A stretch of 7,114 bases of DNA, from contig JAISAX010000541.1 in NCBI GenBank assembly GCA_031266495.1, forward strand, positions 1 through 7,114. The letters are read 5' to 3'. This document shows positions 1 through 6,752 of the stretch, piece by piece. The notes below the pieces were generated by a model, which saw nothing but the letters and a program-made list of their open reading frames with translations, was not told the DNA's origin and made no database searches. Numbering within the stretch: position 1 is the first letter of the stretch; every line of letters begins with the position of its first letter. The translations under genes and the position numbers were made by a program. Origin of the DNA: Opitutaceae bacterium (GTDB taxonomy: Bacteria; Verrucomicrobiota; Verrucomicrobiae; Opitutales; Opitutaceae).

Positions 1-1762
1 GGCGGGGGGGGGGATGGGGGGGGCCGGCGGAGAGGAGTTTGAGTTCGGTGGTGAGGAGTTCGCGTTCGTCGGCGAGTGTGCGCTGGCGGTTTTGGAGGCC
101 GTTTTCGGCGCGGGCGTGGGCGGTGGCTTCGGCTTGGGCGGCGGTGGCAATGGTTTTGGCCAGGAGGCGGTGAGTGTTGTCGGCGGTTTCGAGCCAGTCG
201 TCGATGGAGGGGGAGAGTTGGGACCAGGGGGGAGGGGCGAGCCAGCGGAGGGCGTTGCGCCAGGTGGTGTAGTTGTCGGCGAGTTGGCGGACGGCGGTGC
301 GGGCGGTGGTGTCGTGGGTGGTGATGGTTTCGCCGTGGGTTTCGATGGCGGCGGCGAGGCGGTTTTCCTCGGTTTGCGCGATGGTGAGAGCGGCTTGGGC
401 GGCGTCAAGCCGGGCGCGGCGGGCGTCGAGTTGGTCGAGGCGGCGGAGGTGTTCGGCGGAGGCTTTTTCGTGAGCGAGTTTTAGTTTGGAAATTTGAGCG
501 GGTTCCGTGGGCCAGGTGGTGTCGGGGATGAGCCGGGCGTGATTGGTTGCAAAGCCCGCCGGGGTGGCCAAGCGGGTGGCTTCGCGGGCGGCGGTGGCGA
601 GGTTTTGGGTGTGGTGCGCGTGGCGGGTGTCGTGCTCTTCGATTTCTGTATCGAGTTTCTCGATGCGGCGGGCGGCCGCGGTTGCCTGGATGCCGGCGTT
701 TTCGGAGTGTGACTCGGCGTTGGTCGCGGTGCGTTTGGCGTAATCGAGGGTTTGGGCGTCCTGAGCCCGGGGGCTTTTAAGGAGGGCTTCGAAGTGTGCG
801 TCGGCGATGGTGTATTTCTCATTGGCGGGCGTGATGGCGTCCCTGGCGGTGGTTTCGTCGAGTTTGGCTTGCTGGAGATTTCGTTCGATTTCGGCGACAT
901 TACGCTGGGCGTGTTCGTAGTCGGAGTGGCAGGAGCGGAGGGTGGCGGCTCGGCGAAGAAGGGCGGCTTGCAGGTAGGTTTGGTAACCGGATTGAAACCG
1001 GGAGAGTTCGTTGGAGAGGGTGTTGAGTTTTTTGTGCTGGTCGCGGAGTTCGTCGAGGTCTTTGAAGGCGGTTGCGACTTTTTCAACGATGTCGGAGGAG
1101 AGGGGGGGGAGTGCGTCGGAGAGGGCGGCGTAGAGTTTGTCTGCCTCGATTTTTTTGGAGAGTTGGGGAGCGCGGAGGCGGATGAGGAGTTCGATGAGGG
1201 CGGCGTAGCGGTCGGGGCCGATGCCGAAGAGGCGGCGGTCGATGGCGGCGCGGTAGTCGCGGGCGACTTTGTAGAGGCAGTCGTCGCCGATGATCTCGGC
1301 AAGGGACTCGGCTGTGAGGGGATGGTTTTTGTGAAGGAGCGAGAAGTCGGGGCCGATGCGCCGGTCGGTGATGAAAAACCAGCGGGTGGGCTGGTTGTCG
1401 CCTCCGCGGATGGCGCGCATGCCGCAACCAAGGGTGACGAATTGCGGGGTGCCATTTTCGTCGATGCGCCCGAACTCGATCCAGGTGTAACCGGTGCGTT
1501 GGTCGTGTTCGTCCATGAGCAGGTGCCAGGCGATCTGGCGGGCGGGGTCGCCATCGGGTTCGACGCGGCGGGGGGAAATTTCGCCGTCGAGGAGAAAGGG
1601 TAGTTGAAGCGCAAGGACACGGGATTTGCCGGTGCCGTTATTGCCCCGAATGAGGAGGCGTCCGTGATCATACCAGAATTCCTGATCCTGGTATTTGAAG
1701 AGATTGATGAGTCCGCTGCGCAGGGGTTGGAATCGGTGGATAGTGGGCGAGGGAAGTTGCAT
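1..1762 (-). CDS. jetC: JetC-like SMC/SbcC-type ATPase of a type III Wadjet system (TIGR02680 family), 5' part
   Basis: This is the N-terminal 587 codons of a large SMC/SbcC-like ATPase; the gene continues past the left edge. A Walker A P-loop, GNNGTGKS, sits at residues 40-47, preceded by a hydrophobic strand (RLLIR). That is the TIGR02680 layout, where the P-loop lies close to the N-terminus. An ATPase-lobe region follows to about residue 200. From about 225 to 575 the sequence is rich in Glu, Lys, Arg, Ala and Leu, as expected for the ascending coiled-coil arm. It ends in a proline-rich SAGPPHPPPR segment, which I recall as typical of a linker in this family. Family members are roughly 1,300-1,400 residues, so about 40% is seen; Walker B and the signature motif must lie outside. 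The ATG at 1762 is 10 bp after the jetB stop, with no obvious Shine-Dalgarno. Known role: the motor that extrudes DNA loops with JetA and JetB. Third codon positions are strongly C/A-biased. I am confident of the family; the system assignment relies on the neighbours. Confidence 0.9.
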   Translation of the reverse strand, partial: MQLPSPTIHRFQPLRSGLINLFKYQDQEFWYDHGRLLIRGNNGTGKSRVLALQLPFLLDGEISPRRVEPDGDPARQIAWHLLMDEHDQRTGYTWIEFGRIDENGTPQFVTLGCGMRAIRGGDNQPTRWFFITDRRIGPDFSLLHKNHPLTAESLAEIIGDDCLYKVARDYRAAIDRRLFGIGPDRYAALIELLIRLRAPQLSKKIEADKLYAALSDALPPLSSDIVEKVATAFKDLDELRDQHKKLNTLSNELSRFQSGYQTYLQAALLRRAATLRSCHSDYEHAQRNVAEIERNLQQAKLDETTARDAITPANEKYTIADAHFEALLKSPRAQDAQTLDYAKRTATNAESHSENAGIQATAAARRIEKLDTEIEEHDTRHAHHTQNLATAAREATRLATPAGFATNHARLIPDTTWPTEPAQISKLKLAHEKASAEHLRRLDQLDARRARLDAAQAALTIAQTEENRLAAAIETHGETITTHDTTARTAVRQLADNYTTWRNALRWLAPPPWSQLSPSIDDWLETADNTHRLLAKTIATAAQAEATAHARAENGLQNRQRTLADERELLTTELKLLSAGPPHPPPR

Positions 1763-1772
1763 GGTGCGGGGG

Positions 1773-3071
1773 TCAGACGGTGGCGGTCGGGAGCAGGGTG
1801 CCTGTGATGGAAGTTGGGGATGAGATGGTGGTTTTGGCAGGACGGAGTTCGTGGCGGTAGCGGTGGATGGCGGGCATGACGATGAGGCCGGCGGGGAGGA
1901 GGCGCACAAGGTCGAGGCTGGCCAGGCGGTTGATGACGGTGCGGGCGAGTTGGTGCCCGGAGCCGGGCGCGGTGGCGTCCTTGCGCCAGAAGGTGAGGTT
2001 GGCCCGGGCTTGTTCGGCGAGAAAGCTTTCGATGATGGCAAAGGGCACGATGTCACCGGGGGCGGCAAGGCGGAGGCGTCCGAGGTGTTCGGCGGCAAGA
2101 AGAGTGGCGTGGCCGTCGGTGCCTTCTTCGGGGAGGGCAATGTCGGTGCAGTCACCAAACTTGTCGGCCAGTGCAATGCCGTCGCGACGGTCCTCGGGTT
2201 CGAAGTCGGTGGCGTCGGTCAATGCCTGGAGAATGTGCGGGCGTTGTTTGAGGAAATATTCGCGGGCGTCGGGTGCGAGGTCCGTTTCGGGGTAGAGGAC
2301 GGGATCATCGAGAAGCCTGCGTGTGATGTGATGCCGGATACGTTGGTTGCGTTGCTCTTCCTCGTCGATGGCGGGTTCGGCGGCGAGGGCGGTGAGTCGT
2401 CCGGCCCAGTCGGGTTCGTTGATGGTGGCCGGGGGGCGGCGGGCGGCAAGGAGGCGATAGAGGATGGAGTGATGAACGTCGTAGAGGACTTCCTGGGTGC
2501 GGTCATGGAGGAAGCGTTGTTCGTCGCCATCAACTTGGGTAAGTGCACATAGCTCCATGAGGAGGCGGAGGGCGGCGATGAGGTCGCGGCGCGAGTCGGC
2601 GGAATCAAGGTCGAACGGGAGGGGGGAAAAGGCGGGATCGTCCTTCCACGCGGCGGTGATGGCGGTGGCGAGCTGGCCGAGCGTGGTCTGGGATTCGCCG
2701 CGAATGAGGATGGAGAGAGCGAGGCAGAAAATGATGTAGCGGGTGCGGGTGAATGGGACCGGATCTCGAGGGGAGGGTGTGAGCGCCGGGTGCGTGGGAT
2801 CGTCAACACGAGCGGGGGTTTTATAGAGGCGGGCGCATTCGGCGGTGACGTCAAGGCTCCAGCCGGTGTGACGGGCAAACCAGGTGCGGAGGGGGTCGGC
2901 GTGACGACGCACTTTGGCAAAATCAGCCCGGTGGCCAGGATGGTCGGCCAGGAGCAGGGGGCGGCGGAGGAGGGCGCGGAGGGAGGACTGGCGTTCCTCG
3001 TTGGTGAGCCGGGCGATTTCGGTGGTCTCGGCGGAGGGGGACGGTTGTGGCGGGACGGGAAGAGTGGTCAT
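1773..3071 (-). CDS. jetB: JetB-like protein of a type III Wadjet system (TIGR02678/DUF2398)
   Basis: This encodes a 432-residue protein of the TIGR02678/DUF2398 family, the KITE-like winged-helix subunit that should bind the JetA kleisin and JetC ATPase in a cytoplasmic condensin-like complex. Visible landmarks are an N-terminal helical segment with ERQSSLRALLRRPLL (residues 26-40), a hydrophobic helix RYIIFCLALSILIRGESQTTLGQL (111-134, with the Q-T-T-L turn typical of the family), a charged middle (235-300), and a C-terminal part with FWRKDATAPGSGHQLARTVI (361-380) leading into a winged-helix-like LDLVRLLPAGLIVMP. The frame stays open upstream to an ATG at 3326, but those 85 extra codons lie inside jetA and read as Arg/His/Pro-rich shadow. 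The ATG at 3071 overlaps the jetA TGA as ATGA and is preferred; it implies translational coupling. Length is slightly above what I recall for the family. The last 25 or so residues (Ser/Thr/Pro-rich) look like a dispensable tail. Confidence 0.88.
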   Translation of the reverse strand: MTTLPVPPQPSPSAETTEIARLTNEERQSSLRALLRRPLLLADHPGHRADFAKVRRHADPLRTWFARHTGWSLDVTAECARLYKTPARVDDPTHPALTPSPRDPVPFTRTRYIIFCLALSILIRGESQTTLGQLATAITAAWKDDPAFSPLPFDLDSADSRRDLIAALRLLMELCALTQVDGDEQRFLHDRTQEVLYDVHHSILYRLLAARRPPATINEPDWAGRLTALAAEPAIDEEEQRNQRIRHHITRRLLDDPVLYPETDLAPDAREYFLKQRPHILQALTDATDFEPEDRRDGIALADKFGDCTDIALPEEGTDGHATLLAAEHLGRLRLAAPGDIVPFAIIESFLAEQARANLTFWRKDATAPGSGHQLARTVINRLASLDLVRLLPAGLIVMPAIHRYRHELRPAKTTISSPTSITGTLLPTATV

Positions 3072-4660
3072 GGGGCGGGATGGTCGTCGGTGAGACGGAG
3101 CGTGATGGTGAGGTCCGGTCCACGGAGAATGCCTTCGGTGGTGCGGAGGGTGGCGAGGGCGGACCGCGTTTCCGGTAATCGGATACTGACGTTGAGGCCG
3201 CCGTCGGCCGTGGTTGCCTCGCCGGTAAAGCCGTGGGGCGGGATGTTGGCAAAGGCCTCGCCAATGGCGTCGAGGAGGACATCGAAACCGGATTCGTCGA
3301 GTTCGGGAAGCTGACCGAGTGAGCATGGCGTGCGGGCGGCGAGAGTGGTGCGGGTGATGCGCAGGGCGCGGTTTTCGGCTTCGGCACGCGCGCGAAGGGC
3401 GGCGCGGGCGGCTGTCCGGTCAATGATGCCGGGTGGGGTGCCTCGGGGGGCGGAGCGGCCGCGCTGCCACTGGGCGATGGTGATGATGTAGGGCGGGCAG
3501 TCCTCCCATGGTGGGCGCGCCGAGTCGTCGATCGCTCCCCAAGCTTCGAGCGTGGTGGCGTTGACGCGAAGGTGGCGGCAGGAGGTGAGGGTAAAGGCGG
3601 TGCGCCAGAGGGAATGGAGATCGTCATTGGTCGGGGCGGTGGCGAACCAGCGGGCAAGGGCGAGAAAATCGGTGGATCGGTCGGCGCGATTGGCACGCTG
3701 GTCGTGCATGCGACGAACGCGGGCAAGGAGGTCCTGGATGATGGCAATGGCGCGGGCCCGGAGGTTTTCGGCCTGGGCAGGGTGCCCGTCGGCACCGATG
3801 AACCAACTGCGCAGGCCCGCCCAGCGTGTGCGCCATCGCTCGAGAGTGCGAGTGTGGAGGGCGGCAGTGGGGGCGAGGATGTCGGTGAGTTCGGCTTGGG
3901 TGGCGGCTTGCAGGAGCGGCTCGACGTCGGCGTCGTCGAGAGTGCGGAGCGATTGGCTGATGCGCCATGTGGCTTGGGCGAGTTCGCGGACAAAGCGTTC
4001 GAGGTAGTTGAGGAGTTCTTCCTTGAGCGCGAGGAAGGCGGATTCTTCCGTGGCGGGGCGGTCGAGTTCGCGCTGGAGCGCACCGACAAACATCTGGGCG
4101 CGGGCGACGAGGGTGTCGAAGCGGGAGGCGAGGTCGCCAAGGGCGCGCGCGGCCTTGGATTCGTCGAGTTCGGGTGCGGCGAGGAGGCGGAGGAGTTCGT
4201 CGAGGGTGTCGGCGATGTCGCGGAGTGCGGAGGCGGAGAGTTCGCCGGGGCGTTGCAGGCCATCTTCAAAAAAGGCAAGCGCTCGCTCGGCCATGTCGCC
4301 GGCTGTGGTGAGTTGGTAAAGAAATTTTGGATGCAGGTATTCTTCCAGCGTGCGAGCCGAGACAATGTCCCGCGTGGCGGTGAGATTGCCACAGGCGCAA
4401 AGATAGGTAAGACAATCGATGGCCTCGGCTTCATCGATCTGATCGGGGGGCGGTGTGGACAGCGATGCCACCACGTCAGAAGCCCGGAGGGCGATTTCGA
4501 AGCGTTCCTTGGCGGTTGAAAATACGCGCAGGATGGCGCGGTAGGAGGAGGACTTGGGAGCGGAAAGATGGTGAAATACGCGATGCGATTCCACTATCGC
4601 AGGGATATTTTCCTTCGAAGAGTCGGCGGCGGATTGTTCCGTGTCGGTTGCCTGTTCCAC
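3068..4660 (-). CDS. jetA: JetA-like kleisin subunit of a type III Wadjet system (TIGR02677/DUF2397)
   Basis: This encodes about 530 residues of the TIGR02677/DUF2397 family, which in type III Wadjet supplies the kleisin-like subunit linking the JetC ATPase heads. Family hallmarks in order (numbered from the GTG at 4660) are SSYRAILRVFSTAKERFEIALRA (38-60), the winged-helix-like LTYLCACGNLTA (84-95), PKFLYQLT (111-118), GDMAERALAFFEDGL (121-135), RAQMFVGALQRELD (187-200), ALKEELLNYLERFVREL (211-227), WRTRWAGLRSWF (276-287), RSTDFLALARWFATAP (328-343) and RGTPPGIIDRTAARA (406-420). No in-frame ATG lies between the hipA stop and the conserved region. Candidate starts are TTG 4849 (593 aa; upstream codons look non-coding, with AGA/AGG), GTG 4660 (chosen) and GTG 4594 (508 aa, nearer the usual family length as I recall it). 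None has a good Shine-Dalgarno. The stop overlaps jetB by four bases. Codons favour C/A at position three, like jetB and jetC and unlike hipA. Confidence 0.87.
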   Translation of the reverse strand: MEQATDTEQSAADSSKENIPAIVESHRVFHHLSAPKSSSYRAILRVFSTAKERFEIALRASDVVASLSTPPPDQIDEAEAIDCLTYLCACGNLTATRDIVSARTLEEYLHPKFLYQLTTAGDMAERALAFFEDGLQRPGELSASALRDIADTLDELLRLLAAPELDESKAARALGDLASRFDTLVARAQMFVGALQRELDRPATEESAFLALKEELLNYLERFVRELAQATWRISQSLRTLDDADVEPLLQAATQAELTDILAPTAALHTRTLERWRTRWAGLRSWFIGADGHPAQAENLRARAIAIIQDLLARVRRMHDQRANRADRSTDFLALARWFATAPTNDDLHSLWRTAFTLTSCRHLRVNATTLEAWGAIDDSARPPWEDCPPYIITIAQWQRGRSAPRGTPPGIIDRTAARAALRARAEAENRALRITRTTLAARTPCSLGQLPELDESGFDVLLDAIGEAFANIPPHGFTGEATTADGGLNVSIRLPETRSALATLRTTEGILRGPDLTITLRLTDDHPAP

Positions 4661-4668
4661 TAATGTTT

Positions 4669-4698
4669 GTTTTAGATGGAACGGCAGGAGTGTGGCAA
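4669..4698 (-). promoter_or_regulatory. Possible sigma70-type promoter for the jet operon
   Basis: Between hipA and jetA, read on the minus strand, TTGCCA (4698-4693) matches the -35 consensus at five of six bases and TAAAAC (4674-4669) matches the -10 at four of six, with an 18-bp spacer. Transcription would start near 4662. That would make the GTG at 4660 almost leaderless, or give a leader of about 65 nt if GTG 4594 is the true start. This is only a consensus match in a 196-bp gap; read-through from hipBA is an equally good way to transcribe jetABC, since I see no convincing terminator after hipA. Confidence 0.28.
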
Positions 4699-4856
4699 GC
4701 GGGTGATTTCGGGAATAATGGACAAGAGCGTCGGGCCTGTTGAATTCATTGTGCGCAAGATGGACTGGCGTCGCGTGAAAAGGGGAAATTTTGAGGAGGG
4801 GATGCAGGAAAGGATACAGGGATCTCTGGTTCGCGTGTCTTGGGGCCAAGTCGCAA

Positions 4857-6203
4857 TTAATGCTTCCGCTTGGGTAGTGTTGGTCGTCCAGTCCGGCGCA
4901 CATCATCACGCAACGCCCTCGTCTGCGTCTCCATTTCCTTCTTCCAGTAAGCGAAAACGGCAGCGGGGACGTCCGCATGGCGCGCCGCGGTTTCCCAACC
5001 GCCGAGCGTGGCATCTTCCACCTGCTGGTAAATCTCTCTGGCCTGGCGTGTGTCGAGTCCGCCAAGTGCGGCCAGCCGGACGAGAGCATCGAAACTCCGG
5101 GGGATTTCCTGATGCCCCAGCCAGGTCAGACCGATGAGCACGTTGGCGACGTTGGGATTCAGGTCGTAAGCAGGTGCGAGCATCCAGGTGCGTGTGGTTT
5201 CGTCGTAGAGGAACGCGTGATTGCGCCCGTGGTCGTCACGATTGACAGCCAGCAGATTGAAGACCGCCCGACGGAAGCATTCGGCCGCCCCGGTGACTCC
5301 GCAAAGGTTGCGCGTGAGGCGAATGAACTCCTCGTAGTCGATGGCCCCGTCTGAAGCCCGTTTGTGCAGCATGCCGCTCAACGTGTGGACGTGACGTCGT
5401 CCCCAGGTGCCGTCAGGGCGAGCATGGCGGTCGAACCGCGCGCACGCAAAATGGCGTCGTTCCCGATCCGTAACCAGTGTTGCACGCGGGACGCGAATGC
5501 CCGCAGCGCGAGCCATCTGCGACCAGGCAAACTCCACGGCACCCTCGGCTTCGTCCGACGAGCGGGCAAATTTCAGAATGCAGGGGCAGTGGCCGGCGGG
5601 CGGCTGTCCACCGACAAGGATTTTCCGGAGATCCAGCGTATCTCCGGCAAGCGACAGGTGCAGAGGCAGGTGCGCGGAGATTTTGGGAAACGCTCCGCCC
5701 AGGGTGCTGCCACCGCGTGCGAGCACCGTGTTTACCTTCCCGGTATCGAGTGGCACAGCCGATGTTCGCAACTCGTCCGCTTTGTCCGCGAGCGCAGCCA
5801 GAGAAGTCGTGGTTGGGTTGAGGGTGTCGCCACCGTTGCCCAGCACAGGTTCAAAGGTGATGGCTCCCGGTCCGCGCTGTCCGATGGCGGCCAGTTTGCC
5901 GATCACCGTTTGCAGTCCGGGCAACTCGATACGCAACATGCGTTCGCCCCAGGCATCGGGGAGCGAATCGGCAATCAGGCCGGGCAAACCTCCGGTAAAA
6001 GGAGTGTCGCCCGGACGAAAAACTTGCGGACCGCGCGCGAGCAGTTCCAGCGGCAAATGAAGCGGTGACAGATCGTGACCGCACTCAAGAAACGACTGGT
6101 CGCATTCCAGCGCGAACGCCGGCAAGTCCGCGCGCCACGCGAGGGTGGCCATCGGTTTGCCGAGAAAGCGCAATTGCAGAAGAGTGGGTTCCTTTGGCGA
6201 CAT
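4857..6203 (-). CDS. hipA: HipA-family serine/threonine kinase toxin
   Basis: This encodes 448 residues with the full HipA architecture. The N-terminal subdomain (about 1-125) has the FRPGDTPFTGGLPGLIADSLPDAWGERML stretch (62-90) typical of HipA N-terminal domains. The kinase-like C-terminal domain has a Gly/Ser loop GGSTLGGAFPK (164-174), whose Ser166 matches the regulatory autophosphorylation region of HipA. Lys211 in ILKF is the predicted ATP-binding lysine, followed by a CARFDR motif (254-259). The catalytic loop is NRDDHGRN (321-328) and the metal-binding motif is APAYDLNP (343-350, Asp347). All key kinase residues are present, so it should be active. Known family role: phosphorylating translation factors such as glutamyl-tRNA synthetase, causing growth arrest or persistence, and neutralised by HipB. 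The substrate here is unknown. The N-subdomain is part of the same chain, so this is a two-gene HipBA rather than a HipBST system. The ATG at 6203 follows the hipB stop by 12 bp. Third codon positions use G freely, unlike the jet genes downstream. Confidence 0.93.
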   Translation of the reverse strand: MSPKEPTLLQLRFLGKPMATLAWRADLPAFALECDQSFLECGHDLSPLHLPLELLARGPQVFRPGDTPFTGGLPGLIADSLPDAWGERMLRIELPGLQTVIGKLAAIGQRGPGAITFEPVLGNGGDTLNPTTTSLAALADKADELRTSAVPLDTGKVNTVLARGGSTLGGAFPKISAHLPLHLSLAGDTLDLRKILVGGQPPAGHCPCILKFARSSDEAEGAVEFAWSQMARAAGIRVPRATLVTDRERRHFACARFDRHARPDGTWGRRHVHTLSGMLHKRASDGAIDYEEFIRLTRNLCGVTGAAECFRRAVFNLLAVNRDDHGRNHAFLYDETTRTWMLAPAYDLNPNVANVLIGLTWLGHQEIPRSFDALVRLAALGGLDTRQAREIYQQVEDATLGGWETAARHADVPAAVFAYWKKEMETQTRALRDDVRRTGRPTLPKRKH

Positions 6204-6215
6204 GGTGTCAGGGTG

Positions 6216-6536
6216 TTAACGATCGATCATTACCCGTCGCGCCCGGCGCCGGTTTTTGGCAAAACCTTCTTTCAGGAAAGCATCGAGACTGGCGATCCGG
6301 GACGGGTCCTTTTTCAACGCCTCAAGAAATCTGTCCGCCATTCCAAGGCTGACGAGTAACCTGGCCAGACCCTGAAAGGTGATTTGTCCCGAGCGCTCAA
6401 AGCGGCGCAGGGTAGCAATAGCGACGCCGCTCCGCCCGGCCAGATCAGTCTGCCGCCACCCAAGAGCAAGGCGCCGCTCCCGGAGAATTTCCGGAATTTC
6501 CCGCAAAAGATCGGACTCCACTTTTAGTGATAACAT
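6216..6536 (-). CDS. hipB: HipB-like helix-turn-helix antitoxin/repressor
   Basis: This encodes a 106-residue Cro/CI-type (HTH_3) regulator. The helix-turn-helix spans roughly residues 16-64: scaffold helix ILRERRLALG, helix 2 RQTDLAGRSG (28-37) and recognition helix AIATLRRFER (39-48), followed by the QGLARLLVSLGM helix. A basic C-terminal tail (KNRRRARR, 94-101) follows and may contact HipA or DNA. The ATG at 6536 is well supported: an in-frame TAA lies four codons upstream and no other ATG fits. A GGAGAG sequence on the minus strand (6561-6556) is 19 nt from the start, too far for a standard ribosome binding site. Gene order and spacing to hipA are those of a classic antitoxin-first operon. 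The protein probably binds the inverted repeats just upstream and represses its own operon, and binds HipA to block its kinase. The family assignment is firm; the antitoxin role follows from the partner gene. Confidence 0.88.
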   Translation of the reverse strand: MLSLKVESDLLREIPEILRERRLALGWRQTDLAGRSGVAIATLRRFERSGQITFQGLARLLVSLGMADRFLEALKKDPSRIASLDAFLKEGFAKNRRRARRVMIDR

Positions 6537-6538
6537 TC

Positions 6539-6592
6539 GATCATTTTAAGCCATTCTCTCCGATTTAAAAACCAAAAATGATCTTTTAAATC
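6539..6592. promoter_or_regulatory. Nested inverted repeats upstream of hipB, candidate HipB operator
   Basis: Two perfect 9-bp inverted repeats interlock here. The first pairs GATCATTTT (6539-6547) with AAAATGATC (6575-6583). The second pairs GATTTAAAA (6562-6570) with TTTTAAATC (6584-6592), and the right arm of the first fills the end of its 13-bp loop. The left arm at 6539-6547 lies directly upstream of the hipB ATG. HipB-type repressors bind paired palindromic sites over their own promoter, so these are good operator candidates. The AT-rich composition raises the chance of accidental matches, but two exact 9-bp pairs inside 54 bp are noteworthy. Confidence 0.45.
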
Positions 6593-6610
6593 CATACGAA
6601 TGCATCTCAA
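6583..6610 (-). promoter_or_regulatory. Possible sigma70-type promoter of hipBA
   Basis: On the minus strand TTGAGA (6610-6605) matches the -35 consensus at five of six bases and TAAAAG (6588-6583) is a weaker -10, separated by 16 bp. The start of transcription would fall near 6576, giving a leader of about 40 nt before the hipB ATG. The candidate -10 lies inside the right arm of one inverted repeat, which is where a repressor would occlude RNA polymerase. It is a consensus match only. Confidence 0.33.
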
Positions 6611-6654
6611 AAAATGGACAGGCCCCGGAGTGGCGGTTCGCTTCGCCCGGTACG

Positions 6655-6750
6655 CGTTCATTCGCGTCCATTCGCGGTTGGTTCGTCTGCTCTGGTTGCG
6701 GCTTTGCCACTCTGTGACCTCGGTAGTCGGAGCTCTGTGGTCTCTGTGTC
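6655..6750. repeat. Dispersed-repeat-like intergenic block (CATTCGCG and CTCTGTG units)
   Basis: The left part has two near-identical 10-mers in tandem, TTCATTCGCG and TCCATTCGCG (6658-6677), followed by GTTGGTT. The right part has short CTCTGTG units (CTCTGTGACCTC, CTCTGTGGTCTCTGTGTC) between 6710 and 6750. From general knowledge, both word types (CGTTCATTCGCGTCCATTCGCGG and CACAGAG-rich strings) recur in intergenic regions of many Verrucomicrobia, Planctomycetes and other environmental genomes, where they generate spurious ORFs with ANER- or TRMD-like peptides. The minus-strand frame through it (6752-6546) has that look and is not called as a gene. Copy number elsewhere cannot be seen from this window. 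Confidence 0.45.
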
Positions 6751-6752
6751 AA

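Noticed and set aside
752..1603. 283-codon plus-strand open frame opposite jetC, rich in Gly, Val and Glu
   Set aside because: It lies antisense to a gene with a clear Walker A and family motifs. The jet genes' preference for CTC and TCC over TTA, CTA and TCA removes stops on the opposite strand, so such long shadows are expected.
1851..2552. 233-codon plus-strand open frame opposite jetB
   Set aside because: It is a shadow of jetB with no recognisable motif and no ribosome binding site.
2923..4434. 503-codon minus-strand frame overlapping jetA in another phase
   Set aside because: The product is Ser/Pro/Thr-rich low complexity, typical of a frame-shifted reading of C-rich codons; jetA in its own frame carries the family motifs.
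3572..4519. 315-codon plus-strand open frame opposite jetA
   Set aside because: It has the same low-complexity Gly/Glu/Val composition and the same codon-bias explanation; no domain is visible and jetA motifs run through the whole region.
4839..4850. CTTGG-GG-CCAAG hairpin just after hipA as a terminator
   Set aside because: The stem is only five base pairs with a two-base loop, and there is no following T-tract in the direction of transcription.
4661..5089. Upstream extension of the jetA frame to an ATG at 5089
   Set aside because: It would overlap hipA by more than 200 bases on the same strand, and the residues are Arg-rich shadow with rare codons and no family similarity.
6546..6752. 68-codon minus-strand ORF upstream of hipB
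   Set aside because: It runs through the repeat-like block and the operator region, and its peptide is the kind produced by intergenic repeats rather than a protein.
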